A DNA stretch of 41,827 nt from Peptoniphilus duerdenii ATCC BAA-1640. GTDB taxonomy: Bacteria; Bacillota; Clostridia; Tissierellales; Peptoniphilaceae. The DNA is taken from NCBI RefSeq assembly GCF_000146345.1, contig NZ_GL397071.1, forward strand, positions 97,219-139,045, read 5' to 3'. The translations under genes and the position numbers were made by a program. The notes beneath the pieces were generated by a model. It ran no database searches and was not told where the DNA came from. It saw nothing but the letters and a program-made list of their open reading frames with translations. Below, one piece after another: positions 28,601-34,824 of this stretch (the first letter of the stretch is position 1; the number at the start of each line of letters is the position of its first letter).

Positions 28601-29165
28601 CAGCGGAATCATTTACTACGATGTTTACAGTGATTGGGTTTAGGTTTGGTCCTACTAATGTGACAGATCCCTTACCAGGTTGTAGGTTGATCTTATTGCC
28701 TACGTTTTCGATTACGTCGAAATTTGTATCTTTTAATAATTGAACATAGGAAAAAGTAGCTACTGATCCGTCTGTCTTAGTAACTCTTACTGATAGTTTG
28801 GATAGGTCTAGTATGTCACCTTTTGAGTAGGTGGTCTTACCAGGGTTTACCAATGTCCATGATTTATATAATTGGTTTGGTGTTGTTTTGTTTTGGGCTG
28901 GTTTTTGAGATGAGTTTTGTGATGGTTTTGAAGCCGGGTCTTGCACAGGCACGAGAGTATCCTCTTCGGGATTTGTCTGTGGTGTTGCCGGAATTAAGAT
29001 TTCATTATTTTGAGAGTTAGTTTCCGAATCTGGTTCTTCGTCCAATACTTTTACATTGTTCTGTGGTGAATTTGAACTTGCTACTACCGCTACTGGTGCA
29101 AATACGTCCATGATCATTAATACTGCCAATATTAAACTGATGGCTCTTTTCGATAAACTTTTCAT
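13653..29165 (-). CDS. Giant multidomain LPXTG-type adhesin, probable pilus tip protein (5170 residues)
   Basis: One unbroken frame. Signal peptide 1-29; Ser/Asn/Glu-rich linkers; a Big_3-like Ig domain (about 102-195); two copies of a domain pair of about 430 residues (about 355-785 and 813-1235) resembling wall-anchored adhesin regions; then ten Cna_B/SpaA-type domains (near 1362, 1668, 2182, 2288, 2615, 3562, 3978, 4229, 4702, 4839), most with an E-box like TLIENEAPKGY. Five divergent repeats and two InlB-type repeats occupy about 2980-3540. The C-terminus has sorting signal YPSTG, a hydrophobic helix and RRRR. SpaA domains usually carry Lys-Asn isopeptide bonds, so this is probably a stiff stalk. 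Position ahead of shaft and base pilin genes matches tip adhesins of sortase pili. The ligand is unknown. The start has AGGAGA upstream. Confidence 0.9.
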   Translation of the reverse strand: MKSLSKRAISLILAVLMIMDVFAPVAVVASSNSPQNNVKVLDEEPDSETNSQNNEILIPATPQTNPEEDTLVPVQDPASKPSQNSSQKPAQNKTTPNQLYKSWTLVNPGKTTYSKGDILDLSKLSVRVTKTDGSVATFSYVQLLKDTNFDVIENVGNKINLQPGKGSVTLVGPNLNPITVNIVVNDSADQLQGANSNDELVPAIDPQANEENDELVVAENPNDKKTNIIEGNEQNSPEKEIDKQKKEEDDELKGNILDQVAGKETEGNQSGLPAFDPLKALGLNKEDRELTEEELEAGLTKVELPTLNEAPVSPVFARSAYQSTGLIGDENLKEDLGLDMSDEFAPQAVGAGNNEGPQNVLQLDGKKFNIRTNFQTKVANGPIRAGQYFKIKLDDKLTLKDQFSLQPLRHNGQVIATAKYNAADNTITYKLITDINEDISVPVNIPVDYNPQNITPDENGNFVVTNKVSGLGVINPKDFNPKKVNKFGNVTNQITEPGRKEVTEIIESGDKEHKVYLEEWSTPVIEDKNLVGFNWTFTVTSDTDLNSLGYRANFTTVKGSGLGEIKNVKINGQDAELTDQLENALGIVDSKHHALESEAQGITYTFYTEVTDKQSAYMVDFSLALTAQNKVGAKRCIADEGYNLDDIAVATTSRVGMNNRTTILGEFPIIDGAKWTVTDAVSTGDNNEILPLEQRTIGGDQVQTGTQIAVYKLNSDGQMVEDKAAEETIRATEAQETYQVADQPVGTIAAYIYDTAINKDENQPEAKKELTLGGVEIAINAEPLADDSWHMEESLDFSEEKDPQAVGAEKPVGASPLNLDNKKFTIRTRLDTSTITGPIQSGQFFEIKLDPRLIVKQGTTLPNIVNDGAVLATPEYIEGTNSIKYTVKNPIAKNLQIPLAIDVDYNTAKIQELDGNKNTHPINNSISGLGVVRPVKLPEVIVNNNGDVVNGITEPDGHQVLQIVEPGSDYKVYMDAHGTPVVKDGKLVAVKWSVTFTSTKDLLALGLSSNATTVKGSGLGELSNLLLNGKEITTGLSTNEIEGQFGIVASKNHTIKESTKEVRYTFETKITNPQEKYALDLSVALNNKKKTGAVRLIFDAKDNKSYMEDTTSKRAGINNRTTILGEFSSDTTARWTVTDQVSTGDKNNGLPIAKRELTGDQELTSAKMAVYGLNEADGKMVIKQSVDAQESKITSIPKKEANPSGQQLPGRIAVYEFNTDITDSEAGYSLSGVNISKYQPIKIKQTWSGIDGNGKMPEQKIEVKDANGNALAHPIAVSEGTKGQASREFDLPAVKKWEIIKEINPETQKEEIKEVKITPNIVQTFPKGPTIGGKTYSYKEKYNYYSLQDGAYHIYNVMTESTDEKDADFTIIKTDSKDPTKKLSGAKFTLQSPKETITLQTDASGKASFKNISPGTYTLIENEAPKGYKLDQTAKQITVSSDGKVSVEGNNISMQGGKVATVLARHNYYPSYPSYMNAMHYGSIDQNGNVEFYIYLKPEANRSDGSTNKDTRLDLNLAGGGKITSVEVIDVAPNSNYKNYNLRANVVTAMQNQTASSISGSDVQNKNVTNDITGKADVTDPFTGKTGYQVKFPTARFNNDWGFLVKVKATGGTNTSTVSYDWLTDNQSVANEAKIQETIGLSTKSSDPASTNPTNDGVTLNISNEEFEKADIEVTKVDENGIDGLSGATFTLKDADNNPIIDVHASNEEGKKGLASFGKQAPGKYIIEEKKAPQGYKRSNVIFEATVTDDGKVTYKAKFKDGNGTPINGVDYILEDVEIGQDQDKAQTTVVNQSMTLQEKQSQPDDGRIGWQEGIWEAYGIESYRYSGTYNIQNAVKGGKFKIQFDRNLDFKRYVYEIPDLKDGYGNLIAKPYFNYDTNLLTYVFEDNYSNVNASINIVGIIPDKYYATQTNKTNGYDFKIVVDPDASDASTTNKTLKFNVKTDYYAYDSQGGSGPLTSEYITDIYKGDDGNIYLRAVSYYNPTNMSSGQRTIRLDWLSMKKPRPGLEYYKADGYPAFGFEDLKVYKVYGDQARKQELMPLSYGIRPEQDTSNYSRVYSKSNVNPAMGFSESGGDVRVTYRPEYLKSHEGLMDYGHERHPLEIQVPRVSGKEGYVIVQTFKVTDEQRFKDLWSGYYLSNGSRHTGSYQKGNYNWALGSETGKEIPTFYSQKIKLINKKYKPGSFKINKTNEADNKPLADAIFELRDTDGTATIKRYSGADGIVEFNNLEPGIYTLEEIQAPKNFTKSNRRWQVAVYDDGNVVIREIGGSGAELSGKNTIIIPVTNKPIGEEFKVYKKKSDGTPLQGAKFKITKQVKEGEQGYTDEKVSDPKGVVNFDKSLTEGTYVIEETEAPTGYRKLDKEWVLVISKDKDGNLVKKVYNHRDPSSSTTTINSILEKNNVNWVNVRDRSLEGWNLYDNRRTDWTGNFPTPFKMGTRIVGINTSEKYVIQRYVLNPEANSIDSTNGTIHREKTEYQNMDWYKGNAVAGTDYQVFKLNKAVTGEISDIRLAEYGAVDITDSVKDSAKSVAGRYGEPNRLSLDFPATETPIVVDVKIQYTDSTGGVGTGMDWTENGVTYWKSDYYERVNIIKEAGPVLDQATGIQGAYISDNSLDVTNEEKTFGFKLKKVKEDNIGQAIKGAEFKLTGPKKSDGSKQEERFMTTGSDGMISFDKLKPGTYKLEETNAAPGYEIANKDWEVRITDKGKVFIKVVAKPTNTNNEEGTASRSAEPESVEANTKLSIVKDSSVAMVSSIEELNTNLYNNLSSSQLKRSLAETVLGKDSPENLEIGNEIVGAPVRAGGWEDVDPARSNSPTNYEERFNYSDNKQISQTKIISIDKTNHKFIQRFLINVNPDVTTKQVLKFHSYPGKSSLVKGDFSYLRVQAVGNGSTIDNIVGTPRNLKYSDASNNYNGGKIINMIIQNNGTITTPIVVEIEKSYTPGSLVGIGATIFPLGDGGTYPKNMKIGQTYNSDADINYKNLNQTYTITTSTTDNNGNLKVEVGGQVGKTKGIKAGEQVAIYPQPNDGYELADIKFNDISKYNPSYPSYHFTMPEGNVNIVATFKKIPSYNINIDPNIKNGKVTSVKKQAKENEAFTLEIEPDLGYKLQNIYVNNGWWNNYVQNGKLTLTMGRSDANVTATFERDPNKAIVSFDEWGGSGAMGPFEADLRYYNNFKLPQNEFKAPAGKIFRAWWYIDNYYDPGDTITVRGDSIVYATWKDKPVETVIVSFDKNGGTGNMADQPVEKGKAYVLPACGFTAPANKEFKAWEVNGTEYQPESSITVNANTTVKAIWKDKTFSINVVPNSDHGSITASASSAKTGDKVTITVNPDSRYELEKIEVQNRTGTPLATLYKDNPSFTMPDQDVYLKAFFKVKTSQTDEFNVYIEDNKPERSVKVEPSKAKAGERVEVSVTMENSSYALERIGVRNSSEQEVDFVKTGPRTGYFIMPGSDVKVYTTTKEVQSGSYEVKIADTKYGYVETDKVVAQPGDTVNLTPVANDGFKLGSYTVTNVETNESITITDNKFTMPNSAVTVSASFTSDGTSIPTDGEVEIPSGKFAQITNKQTGIELKIFKKSSDDSPLIGAVFELKKTNEDYTKDDETFTKVYAESDAEGNVRFFEDKEKKKPVRLKPGKYLLTETKSPAGYKKPAAPWRLEVKEKGGQLVITQNSPKYTATSFLSSDGVKAGDNTTSNDKIKYKSIIKNIDPINKTFVQRIYIDTRGCDGKVNVQITPTTKREERDTPSAPPKTISGGVKTAYRTTYKVTNPGANPHVDEILKDYDLRKTNVSVVNTARWRPFDWGFDEDQINLSNDGVYFIDIEGFYDDNIKDPGDIELKLDFYGGERIFAQRTYENGQLGWKYDSDIGVDKDGNQVKRDAAYQQGMEALYKYYESIYGADKAKTWFYSNPDNGKYDIWLRKGAIISGKDYDAGRIVLATDKENPNNPKNTTPIQTSKTKANISELYSSDVIKTVPQEGMTITNEDETYNITFSKHAKLKTDGSQEDFNKNRLEGAVFKLQKKEGSFWYDRDESYVASAFNGYFGFRRLEPGRYRLLEVTPPQGYKPIEGPLLEFTIKQIDTRSGKIINPNTKKEVNLVDLTIVDPNNEKEIALNTAKAKIKGDKTNTVYNFSDLVKTEKFDIETCLILSTVNDDKGNPKEIPLKEANYLDPETKKPMGRIISGAQGYISLEYKPGGYVAEYGNASSSGGALVDYVTSATAKNMGKILNETPGKGKVTIKKLDENGKALGETTDKEGKLIPGAKFEAIRTSGKKDKDGNPLAEAKYDGTVDKDGILVIDGLPIGNYELKEIENPSGHINTGQVWHFTVGGKDLDPYAGDIARTGQDLTSKISIEKSELKVVRPNADDEKATGYERNQVIRPHVGQSLEFDNEFKLDPSIEIKPGDYFVLKLSENMDLEGVRTDGASNLDLFADGVGTIAKADYNKEAGTITYTFTKYAEQYKLLNFENKLAAHISLAKVRNSDPNAQVGLSVGNSAKNHNINIKYVVDTIEESYDNATVSLASKITQYNTKTGEFVHYFYVNRDRQYNNKDQYFTYTPNVAVDDLQLTYYKLRYNSEYYINQSMPESFAVNESDSNLVRSGGTSPEDVAANKKVTYNIGNLGPKGSMIIKVTGRMKATGTEKQVLSYKGVSGLYSKYYYYYDYWGNYIGEHVSNYPIVYRWDAIYAFDNTNTASADLTISAINPSNKIQFKKVDPYGNVIKPALNEQGEVIKDTKGIVKDAAYFSLFKNGGTAKNPNTTWNPIGNAKAVDKDGLVAYEKLEKGYYKVVETTSPPGYIKPTEAVTYFKVDESGKIYRKITVSNTGSSVTTGDIWEEVDGTVPIEIVNNKPIEFEKIDADDNIKKLEGAVFEVEYKEKEDGTYETIKVKKTVNDKETEVPMTVTSGKNGKFKLEVTKDGYYALKETKAPKDYGKFPGYIKEFKLEKGKVQVLEKDPSKASLTKGAKGLITSQVLEVDKTKKTFKQRLIINPGHKFNMDPYGTQFYIRSVNDPFNKNVTINSVKTAVVKQNESIDSLTGQSYKEFDSTNNSGNILYKQNLIELYKIPYQNWSTNIDVTDALVIEVTGTFTDEKPANFKVEMISDQTTYDEITYTVDLNNFSAGKGAYVDAKTPIVVENKKAEYPSTGGMGTFIFTSIGMSLIGLAYLSYRRRRGLVFDE

Positions 29166-29250
29166 TTTTTCTCTCCTAATTTCTTTATGTATTTTTTTAT
29201 TTTAAAGTGAATTTTTCGTGTATTATTTTTGATTTTTTATTCTTATTGCT

Positions 29251-29279
29251 ATTATAAACCTTTAGCTATCTAATATCAA
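29251..29279 (-). promoter_or_regulatory. Promoter of the giant adhesin gene
   Basis: On the minus strand TTGATA (29279-29274) and TATAAT (29256-29251) are 17 bases apart. This implies a leader of about 80 bases before the adhesin ATG at 29165. Confidence 0.82.
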
Positions 29280-30950
29280 TACCTTTTCAGTAAAGATTAA
29301 GTCAATTATCTGATATTGCTTGTGTTTTTTTGGAGGGGAAAATAGTTATTATTTTATCATAAATATTTTTCTATGCTAATTGATAATGTTTTCTATTTTA
29401 CATCGGCTGAAACAATTGATTTACCTATATCCTTTTTCGTGATATTGCATTATTTTTGTATAAAGATACTTTGGTGTTTTTTTATTTTTTTATGAATATT
29501 GGGTGAAATTTATTTTTTGTTTTTATTTTTTTGTTTTTTTATTTTTTTGTTTTTTGGGGAGGGATTTTTTTATTTTTTTGAAATTATTTAATTTGCATAG
29601 ACTTGACCATCGGAGGTTATACCCGTTCGACTCACTTCGTTCGCTCAGGGTGACTGTAGTTGGGAAAAGAATTTTTATATTTTTTGGAATAGATGGGTTA
29701 AATATAGGTCAGATCCTTCGACTCACTTCGTTCGCTCAGGGTGACTGTAGTTGGGAAGATTTTGTAGCCTTCGGCTGTGGAACCTAGAAGGTTCCGCTAC
29801 GGGAATAAATTAAAGGTTTAGTTATAACACGCCTGACGGCTGAGGGAAAAGAGTTTAGTGTCAGGGTTTATGGAAGCTGATAGCTTCCGCTACAAAAACA
29901 AATCTTTTATAAGTTTTCTCTAAAAATAAATTTAGAACCTTCCGTCTACCTATTCCATAGAATCCTTAATCACTATCCTGGTATAGACACAACCTAAGCC
30001 TCCACAAGTGATTTTTGCTTTCGGCATTAAGAAATTTTCCACTGTCTGAGCGAAGCGAGTTTGGAAAATTTTAGCCGAATAAGAAAATCACTACCAAAAC
30101 CTCCCCAATGCGAGGTGGGTAGAAGGAGCTCGAGGGAGAAGGGAGGAAACTGCGAGTCTCGAAGAGAAAACCGTAGGTTTTTTCGAGAGACGTTAATTGC
30201 GTTAAAGCCCTAGCCGAAATCTTTGATTTCGTCGCAGGTCTTATGCAAAGTGTTCCAAAGAAGCGTAGGATATTTATTTATATTTATTTTTTAAAATCTT
30301 TGAAATTTTTCACTTGTCTTGACTTGGTTAAATATCGCTTATACCCGTTCGACTACGACGGCAAAGCCGTCTCCGCTCAGGGTGACTATCTTCCTTAAGA
30401 TTTTCTCAGTAGAGCCTTCGGCTGTGGAACCTAGAAGGTTCCGCTACGGAGTTACATAGTAAGAATAATTGTCGTACGGCTTCGCCTGAGGGAAAAGAGT
30501 TTAGTGTCAGAGTTGATGGAAGCAGATTGCTTCCGCTACAATGTAGTTGCAGAGATGGGTTAAATATCGCTTATACCCGTTCGAAGCCCTAGCCGAAATC
30601 TCTGATTTCGTAGCAGGTCTCGTGCATAGTTCCAAAGAAGCCGAATGAAATGAAGGCTGATTTGCAGAATTCGGCTACCTCTCAGGGTGACTGTAGTTGG
30701 GAAAAGAATTTTTATATTTTTTGGAATAGATGGGTTAAATATAGGTCAGATCCTTCGACTCACTTCGTTCGCTCAGGATGACCAGGTGGGAGGGATTTCG
30801 CTACAGGAAATTTATAAGTGTATGCCCCACCATGGTTATACCCGTTCGACTCCAGAGCCTTCGGCTCTTTCGCTCAGGGTGACTGTAATTGGGAAGATTT
30901 TGTAGCCTTCGGCTGTGGAAGCAAGATGCTTCCGCTACAAAAATAATCGC
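29280..30950. repeat. Long repeat-filled intergenic region upstream of the adhesin gene
   Basis: No gene is seen. 29470-29600 is T-rich low-complexity sequence. Palindromic elements lie at about 29615-29654, 29711-29745, 30349-30388 and 30751-30782, and again near 30840-30885. GGAACC..GGTTCC or GGAAGC..GCTTCC hairpins lie near 29780, 29870, 30430, 30520 and 30920. A 97-bp stretch is perfectly duplicated (29644-29740 and 30681-30777). Positions 29934-30060 hold an inverted copy of the element found at the left edge of the window. At about 30580-30680 one module is inserted inside the centre of another. Confidence 0.8.
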
Positions 30951-30953
30951 ATT

Positions 30954-30979
30954 AAAAAAAGGAGCGTGTGCTCCTTTTT
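30954..30979. terminator. Bidirectional terminator beyond the 5'-nucleotidase gene
   Basis: GGAGC (30961-30965), a GTGT loop and GCTCC (30970-30974) are flanked by A and T runs on both sides. It therefore works as a terminator in either direction. It is 13 bases past the stop of the minus-strand gene. Confidence 0.85.
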
Positions 30980-30992
30980 CATTAATTTTATT

Positions 30993-33116
30993 CTATTTTG
31001 CGTGGTCTATGTTGTAGAATATGGTTGCTAGTTGGGCTCTTGATGCGTATCCTGTTGGGTCATAGAACATTGTGCCGTCGTTTTTATCTTTGTCTTTGAA
31101 TCCTTTTATGATTCCTAGTTTTACGCAGTCATAGATGTCTGTTTTTGCCCATGCTGGTAGTTTTGCTTCGTCTGAGAATGCTTGTGCTTCGCCTTTTACT
31201 TCCATCTTCTTGTAGTCTCTTAGGTATCTTGTCATGATGGATGCTAGTTCTGCTCTTGTGATTTCTTTGTTTGGTTTGAAGCTTCCGTCTTCGTATCCTG
31301 CTACGATTTTGTTATCTTTTGCCCATTTTAGATATTGTGCGTAGTATTCTGTGCCTGTTACGTCTGTGAATTCTACTTTTTCTTCTGTTTTTTCTACTTT
31401 TTCATATCTTCCTAGTACTGCTACTACCATTGCTCTTGTTACTGAGTTATTTGGTCCAAATTTGGTCATGGTTAGTCCTGAGAAGTATCCTTTTTCTACT
31501 GCGTATTTTATGAATTCTTCTGCCCACATTCCTTTGATGTCTTCGAATCCTTTTGCTTCTTCTGCTTTTGCGTCTTTTTTAGCTACTGTGATTCTTCCTT
31601 CTACTTGTGCGTTTACTTCTTTTTTAGCTGCGATATATTTTGCTAGTGTTTCTGATAGTAGTTCGTATTGTCCTGTTACTGTTTTGCCTTTGAATACATC
31701 GTATTGGTCTCCGCCGCCTGCGATGAAGTCGTTGGTTGCTACTTTGTATGTTTTTTCTAGGTCGATTGGTTTTCCTGCTACCATTACGTCGAATACTCTT
31801 TCGCCTGCTTTTTGTGTGTCGTCGTATTTAAATGTTAGTCCTGATACTTGGCAGAATGCTCCTGCTAGTTCTGGGGCTGCTTTTACTCCGTTTTCTAGTG
31901 CTGCTATTACTTCTTTTCCTGTTAGGTCTACTGTTACTGTGAAGTTTGTGAATGGGAATGAGGTTAGTACTTCTCCCATGGTTACGTCGCCTTTTGCGAT
32001 GGTTTCTCTGATTCCTCCACCGTTTGTGATGGCGATGTCTGCTTTACTTACTTCTCTCATTGCGTCTGTTACTAGGTTTCCTAGGTTGGTTTCTTGTTTT
32101 CTGTTGAATTCTCTTCTTCCTTCTAGTTCTACTAGTGTTTTGCCGACGATTTTTTCTAGGAATGGTTTGTTAGTTTCGTCTACTTCTTTTTCGATTGCTT
32201 CGATTTTTTCATCTGGTTTTACTAGGCTCATTGCTTCGTATGAGATTAGTTCTGCTTTTTTGTCTTCGATTTTGTTTCCGTCAAAGGTTAGGGTTACTTT
32301 TCCTAGGTTGTTTGAGTGTGCTCCTGTTTGTACTAGTAGTGATGATCCTACTATTTTGCCTGTTGGGATTGCTGTGTGTGAGTGTCCGTCGATGAATAGG
32401 TCGATTCCTGGTACTGCTTTTAGTACGCCTTCTGATCTTTCTGATTCTTTGGTTGATTCATCGATTCCTAGGTGTCCGATTCCTATTATGAAGTCTGCTC
32501 CTTTTGCTTTTAGGGCTGCTACTTCTTGTTTTGCTACTTCGATTGGTTCTGCTATTACTATTCCTTTTGTGTTTGATGGGTGTGATTTGTAGTATGTTTC
32601 TGGTGTGCTTAGTCCGAAGAATCCAATCTTTACTCCGTCTACTTCTTTGATATCATTTTCTAAGAAGTCTCTCTTGCCTTGTTCTGTTACTACGTTTGAT
32701 GCTAGTGTTTTGAATTTACCTTGTTTAGTTAGTTCTACTAGTCTTTGGTATCCATAGTTGAAGTCGTGGTTTCCTGGTGCCATGTAGTCATATCCTACTT
32801 CGTTTAGTAGTTTTACTATGCTGTCGCCTCTAGAGATGGTTGCAAATGTGGTTCCGTGGAATGTGTCTCCTGCGTCTAGCATTAGGACTGTTTTGCCTTC
32901 TTTTACTAGTTCGTCCTTATAGGCTTTGATCTTTCCATAGCCCATTGCTTTTTCTCTTTCGTCTGCTCTTACTCTCGCATGCACGTCGTTTGTGTGTAGT
33001 ACGATGATTTCATGCTTCTTTGGTGCTGCTTTTTCTTCTGCTGCTACTGGAAATGATGCGAATACTGTTGTAAGCATCATTACTAGTGCTAGTAGTAGTG
33101 ATAATTTCTTTTTCAT
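30993..33116 (-). CDS. SLH-anchored 5'-nucleotidase / metallophosphatase
   Basis: A 707-residue surface enzyme. Signal peptide 1-26; calcineurin-like metallophosphatase domain with metal ligands Asp44 and His46 (HTNDVHARV), GD at 83-84, GNHDF (115-119) and DGHSHT; 5'-nucleotidase C-terminal domain with NGGGIRETI and SFPFTN; then three SLH domains (about 523-705). The family removes phosphate from extracellular nucleotides, so the protein probably recovers nucleosides and may deplete host ATP or AMP signals. The SLH triplet attaches non-covalently to a pyruvylated secondary wall polymer. AAGGAGG lies just before the ATG. Codon use is heavily skewed to A-ending codons (CTA, GCA, ACA), as in the CoA-transferase gene, which suggests high expression. 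It appears to be a single-gene unit. Confidence 0.94.
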   Translation of the reverse strand: MKKKLSLLLALVMMLTTVFASFPVAAEEKAAPKKHEIIVLHTNDVHARVRADEREKAMGYGKIKAYKDELVKEGKTVLMLDAGDTFHGTTFATISRGDSIVKLLNEVGYDYMAPGNHDFNYGYQRLVELTKQGKFKTLASNVVTEQGKRDFLENDIKEVDGVKIGFFGLSTPETYYKSHPSNTKGIVIAEPIEVAKQEVAALKAKGADFIIGIGHLGIDESTKESERSEGVLKAVPGIDLFIDGHSHTAIPTGKIVGSSLLVQTGAHSNNLGKVTLTFDGNKIEDKKAELISYEAMSLVKPDEKIEAIEKEVDETNKPFLEKIVGKTLVELEGRREFNRKQETNLGNLVTDAMREVSKADIAITNGGGIRETIAKGDVTMGEVLTSFPFTNFTVTVDLTGKEVIAALENGVKAAPELAGAFCQVSGLTFKYDDTQKAGERVFDVMVAGKPIDLEKTYKVATNDFIAGGGDQYDVFKGKTVTGQYELLSETLAKYIAAKKEVNAQVEGRITVAKKDAKAEEAKGFEDIKGMWAEEFIKYAVEKGYFSGLTMTKFGPNNSVTRAMVVAVLGRYEKVEKTEEKVEFTDVTGTEYYAQYLKWAKDNKIVAGYEDGSFKPNKEITRAELASIMTRYLRDYKKMEVKGEAQAFSDEAKLPAWAKTDIYDCVKLGIIKGFKDKDKNDGTMFYDPTGYASRAQLATIFYNIDHAK

Positions 33117-33254
33117 GATTACCTCCTTGTTATATCTCTATTGTAATGTATATGGATTAAAATTTCCACTTGGCTTGTAGAAGATTTTGTCTATTTTTTA
33201 TATTTCTACGATTATTTTTTATATTTTTCTAATGCTTTTTTAATTTATTCATTT

Positions 33255-33280
33255 AAAAAAGTGCCGCTTCTGCGACACTT
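33255..33280 (-). terminator. Terminator of the CoA-transferase gene
   Basis: On the minus strand AAGTGTCGC (33280-33272) pairs with GCGGCACTT (33267-33259) around a 4-nt AGAA loop and runs into Ts. It lies 5 bases past the stop codon. Confidence 0.85.
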
Positions 33281-33284
33281 ATTT

Positions 33285-34622
33285 TTATCTGTTGGATCTT
33301 CTCCATATATTCATTTTTTCTGCTTCTTTTATTAGTTCGTCTCTAAATTCTGGTGCTGCTAGGTTTATGATTCCTTCTGCTCTTTCCCAGGTTGATTTTC
33401 CTTTTACGTTGAACTTACCATGTTCTGTTACGATCCAGTGGGTGTTTGGTCTTGCTGCTGTGATTGCTGATCCTGCATCGAAGTTTGGTAGGATTCTTGA
33501 GTGTACTTCACCAGCTTTGTCTGTGTATGTTGAGGATAGACAGATGAAGCTCTTGCCACCCTTTGATAGGTATGCGCCTAGTACGAAGTCTAGTTGTCCG
33601 CCTGCTCCTGAGATATGTCTTAGACCTGCTGATTCTGATGATACTTGTCCCCATAGGTCTACGTTTACTGCGTTGTTGATGGAGATGAAGTTATCTAGTT
33701 GTGAGATGATCCTTGCATCGTTGGTATAGTCTACTGGTGTTGCCATACATTGTGGGTTGTTGTCGATGAAGTCGTACATTTCTTGTGATCCTGCTGCGAA
33801 GGCATATACTTGTCTAAATCTGTCGATGCTCTTCTTTGCTCCGGTGATCTTTCCATTTTTATACATGTCTACGAATCCGTCTACGAACATTTCTGTATGA
33901 ACGCCTAGGTCTTTTAGGTCTGATTCTGCTATTAATGATCCTACTGCGTTAGGCATGCCACCGATTCCTAGTTGTAGACATGCTCCGTTTGGTATTTCTT
34001 CTACGATTAATTTGGCTACTTTTCTGTCTACGTCTCCGAATGATCCCTTTGGTAGGGTTGCTAGTGCTGGATTGTCTCCTTCTACTACATAGTCTACTTG
34101 GTCGATGTGTACTACGTTTTCTACTCCGCCTAGTGCTATTGGCATCTTTTCGTTTACTTCGATTACTACTGTCTTAGCTTTTTCGATTACTGCCATTAAG
34201 TGGGATGCGCTTAGTCCGAAGTTGAAGTATCCGTGTTTATCCATTGGTGAGCATGTGATGTAGGCGATGTCTACTTCACAGTTTTCTCTGTAGTATCTTG
34301 GTAGTTCTGAATATCTAATAGGTCCGTAGAATGCTGCATCTGTTGAATTGATTCTGCCTCTGTCCGGTCCGCCTGAGTGCCATGATGTCCAGATGAATGT
34401 TTCTCCTTCTGGGTCTGCTTTAAATATTTCTGGTACCCATAGTAGTACTCCGCCACGTACTTTTACGTCCTTTAATTCTTTTGCACGTTTTGCTAGTTCT
34501 CTATCGATTGATACCGGGGTGTTGGTACACCATGCATAATCTACGTAGTCACCGCTTTTTACTAATGATGCTGCTTTAGCTGCGGTGATTAATTTTTCCT
34601 TATAAGATTTTGTGTAATCCAT
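33285..34622 (-). CDS. Butyryl-CoA:acetate (acetyl-CoA hydrolase/transferase family) CoA-transferase
   Basis: A 445-residue cytoplasmic enzyme, the usual length for butyryl-CoA:acetate and 4-hydroxybutyrate CoA-transferases. Family blocks are [16 protein letters not shown] (216-231), VHTEMFVDG (241-249) with Glu244 as the likely catalytic glutamate that carries Co[10 protein letters not shown] and WIVTEHG. It moves CoA between butyryl-CoA (or a related acyl-CoA) and acetate, the final step of butyrate formation in many anaerobes. The exact substrate pair cannot be told from sequence; 4-hydroxybutyrate or another short acid is possible. AGGAGG precedes the ATG and a TATAAT (34662-34657, minus) lies about 35 bases upstream. 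It is a single-gene unit with its own terminator. Confidence 0.9.
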   Translation of the reverse strand: MDYTKSYKEKLITAAKAASLVKSGDYVDYAWCTNTPVSIDRELAKRAKELKDVKVRGGVLLWVPEIFKADPEGETFIWTSWHSGGPDRGRINSTDAAFYGPIRYSELPRYYRENCEVDIAYITCSPMDKHGYFNFGLSASHLMAVIEKAKTVVIEVNEKMPIALGGVENVVHIDQVDYVVEGDNPALATLPKGSFGDVDRKVAKLIVEEIPNGACLQLGIGGMPNAVGSLIAESDLKDLGVHTEMFVDGFVDMYKNGKITGAKKSIDRFRQVYAFAAGSQEMYDFIDNNPQCMATPVDYTNDARIISQLDNFISINNAVNVDLWGQVSSESAGLRHISGAGGQLDFVLGAYLSKGGKSFICLSSTYTDKAGEVHSRILPNFDAGSAITAARPNTHWIVTEHGKFNVKGKSTWERAEGIINLAAPEFRDELIKEAEKMNIWRRSNR

Positions 34623-34728
34623 AATTCCTCCTATTTTGAAAACATTTACATTTTCTATTATACCCTAGATTTCAACTTTATAACTGTAACATCTTGATTT
34701 TCTTCTATAGTTATTTTTTTGTCGGTCT

Positions 34729-34824
34729 TTAATTTTTCTTTAAATCTGTAAGCCTTAGTGCGTTCATTACTACAAAGATGGAGCTCATGCTCATTGCAAA
34801 GGCTGCAATCATCAAATTTATTTT
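34729..34824 (-). pseudogene. C-terminal remnant of a heavy-metal (copper-type) P-type ATPase
   Basis: In one minus-strand frame an open stretch of about 32 codons ends with AAFAMSMSSIFVVMNALRL and a basic tail, then TAA. This matches the last membrane helix and C-terminus of CopA-type ATPases, usually of the form NPxIAALAMSLSSVSVVxNALRL. Nothing upstream in the same frame resembles the rest of the pump. Instead, the rluA-family gene ends within this stretch (its stop is at 34818-34820). It is therefore a scrap left by a deletion or rearrangement and should be inactive. Confidence 0.7.

Noticed and set aside
31351-32592. A 413-codon plus-strand frame opposite the 5'-nucleotidase
   Set aside because: Antisense to a clearly recognisable enzyme; Ser/Thr/Pro/Phe-rich composition arises from that gene's biased codon use.
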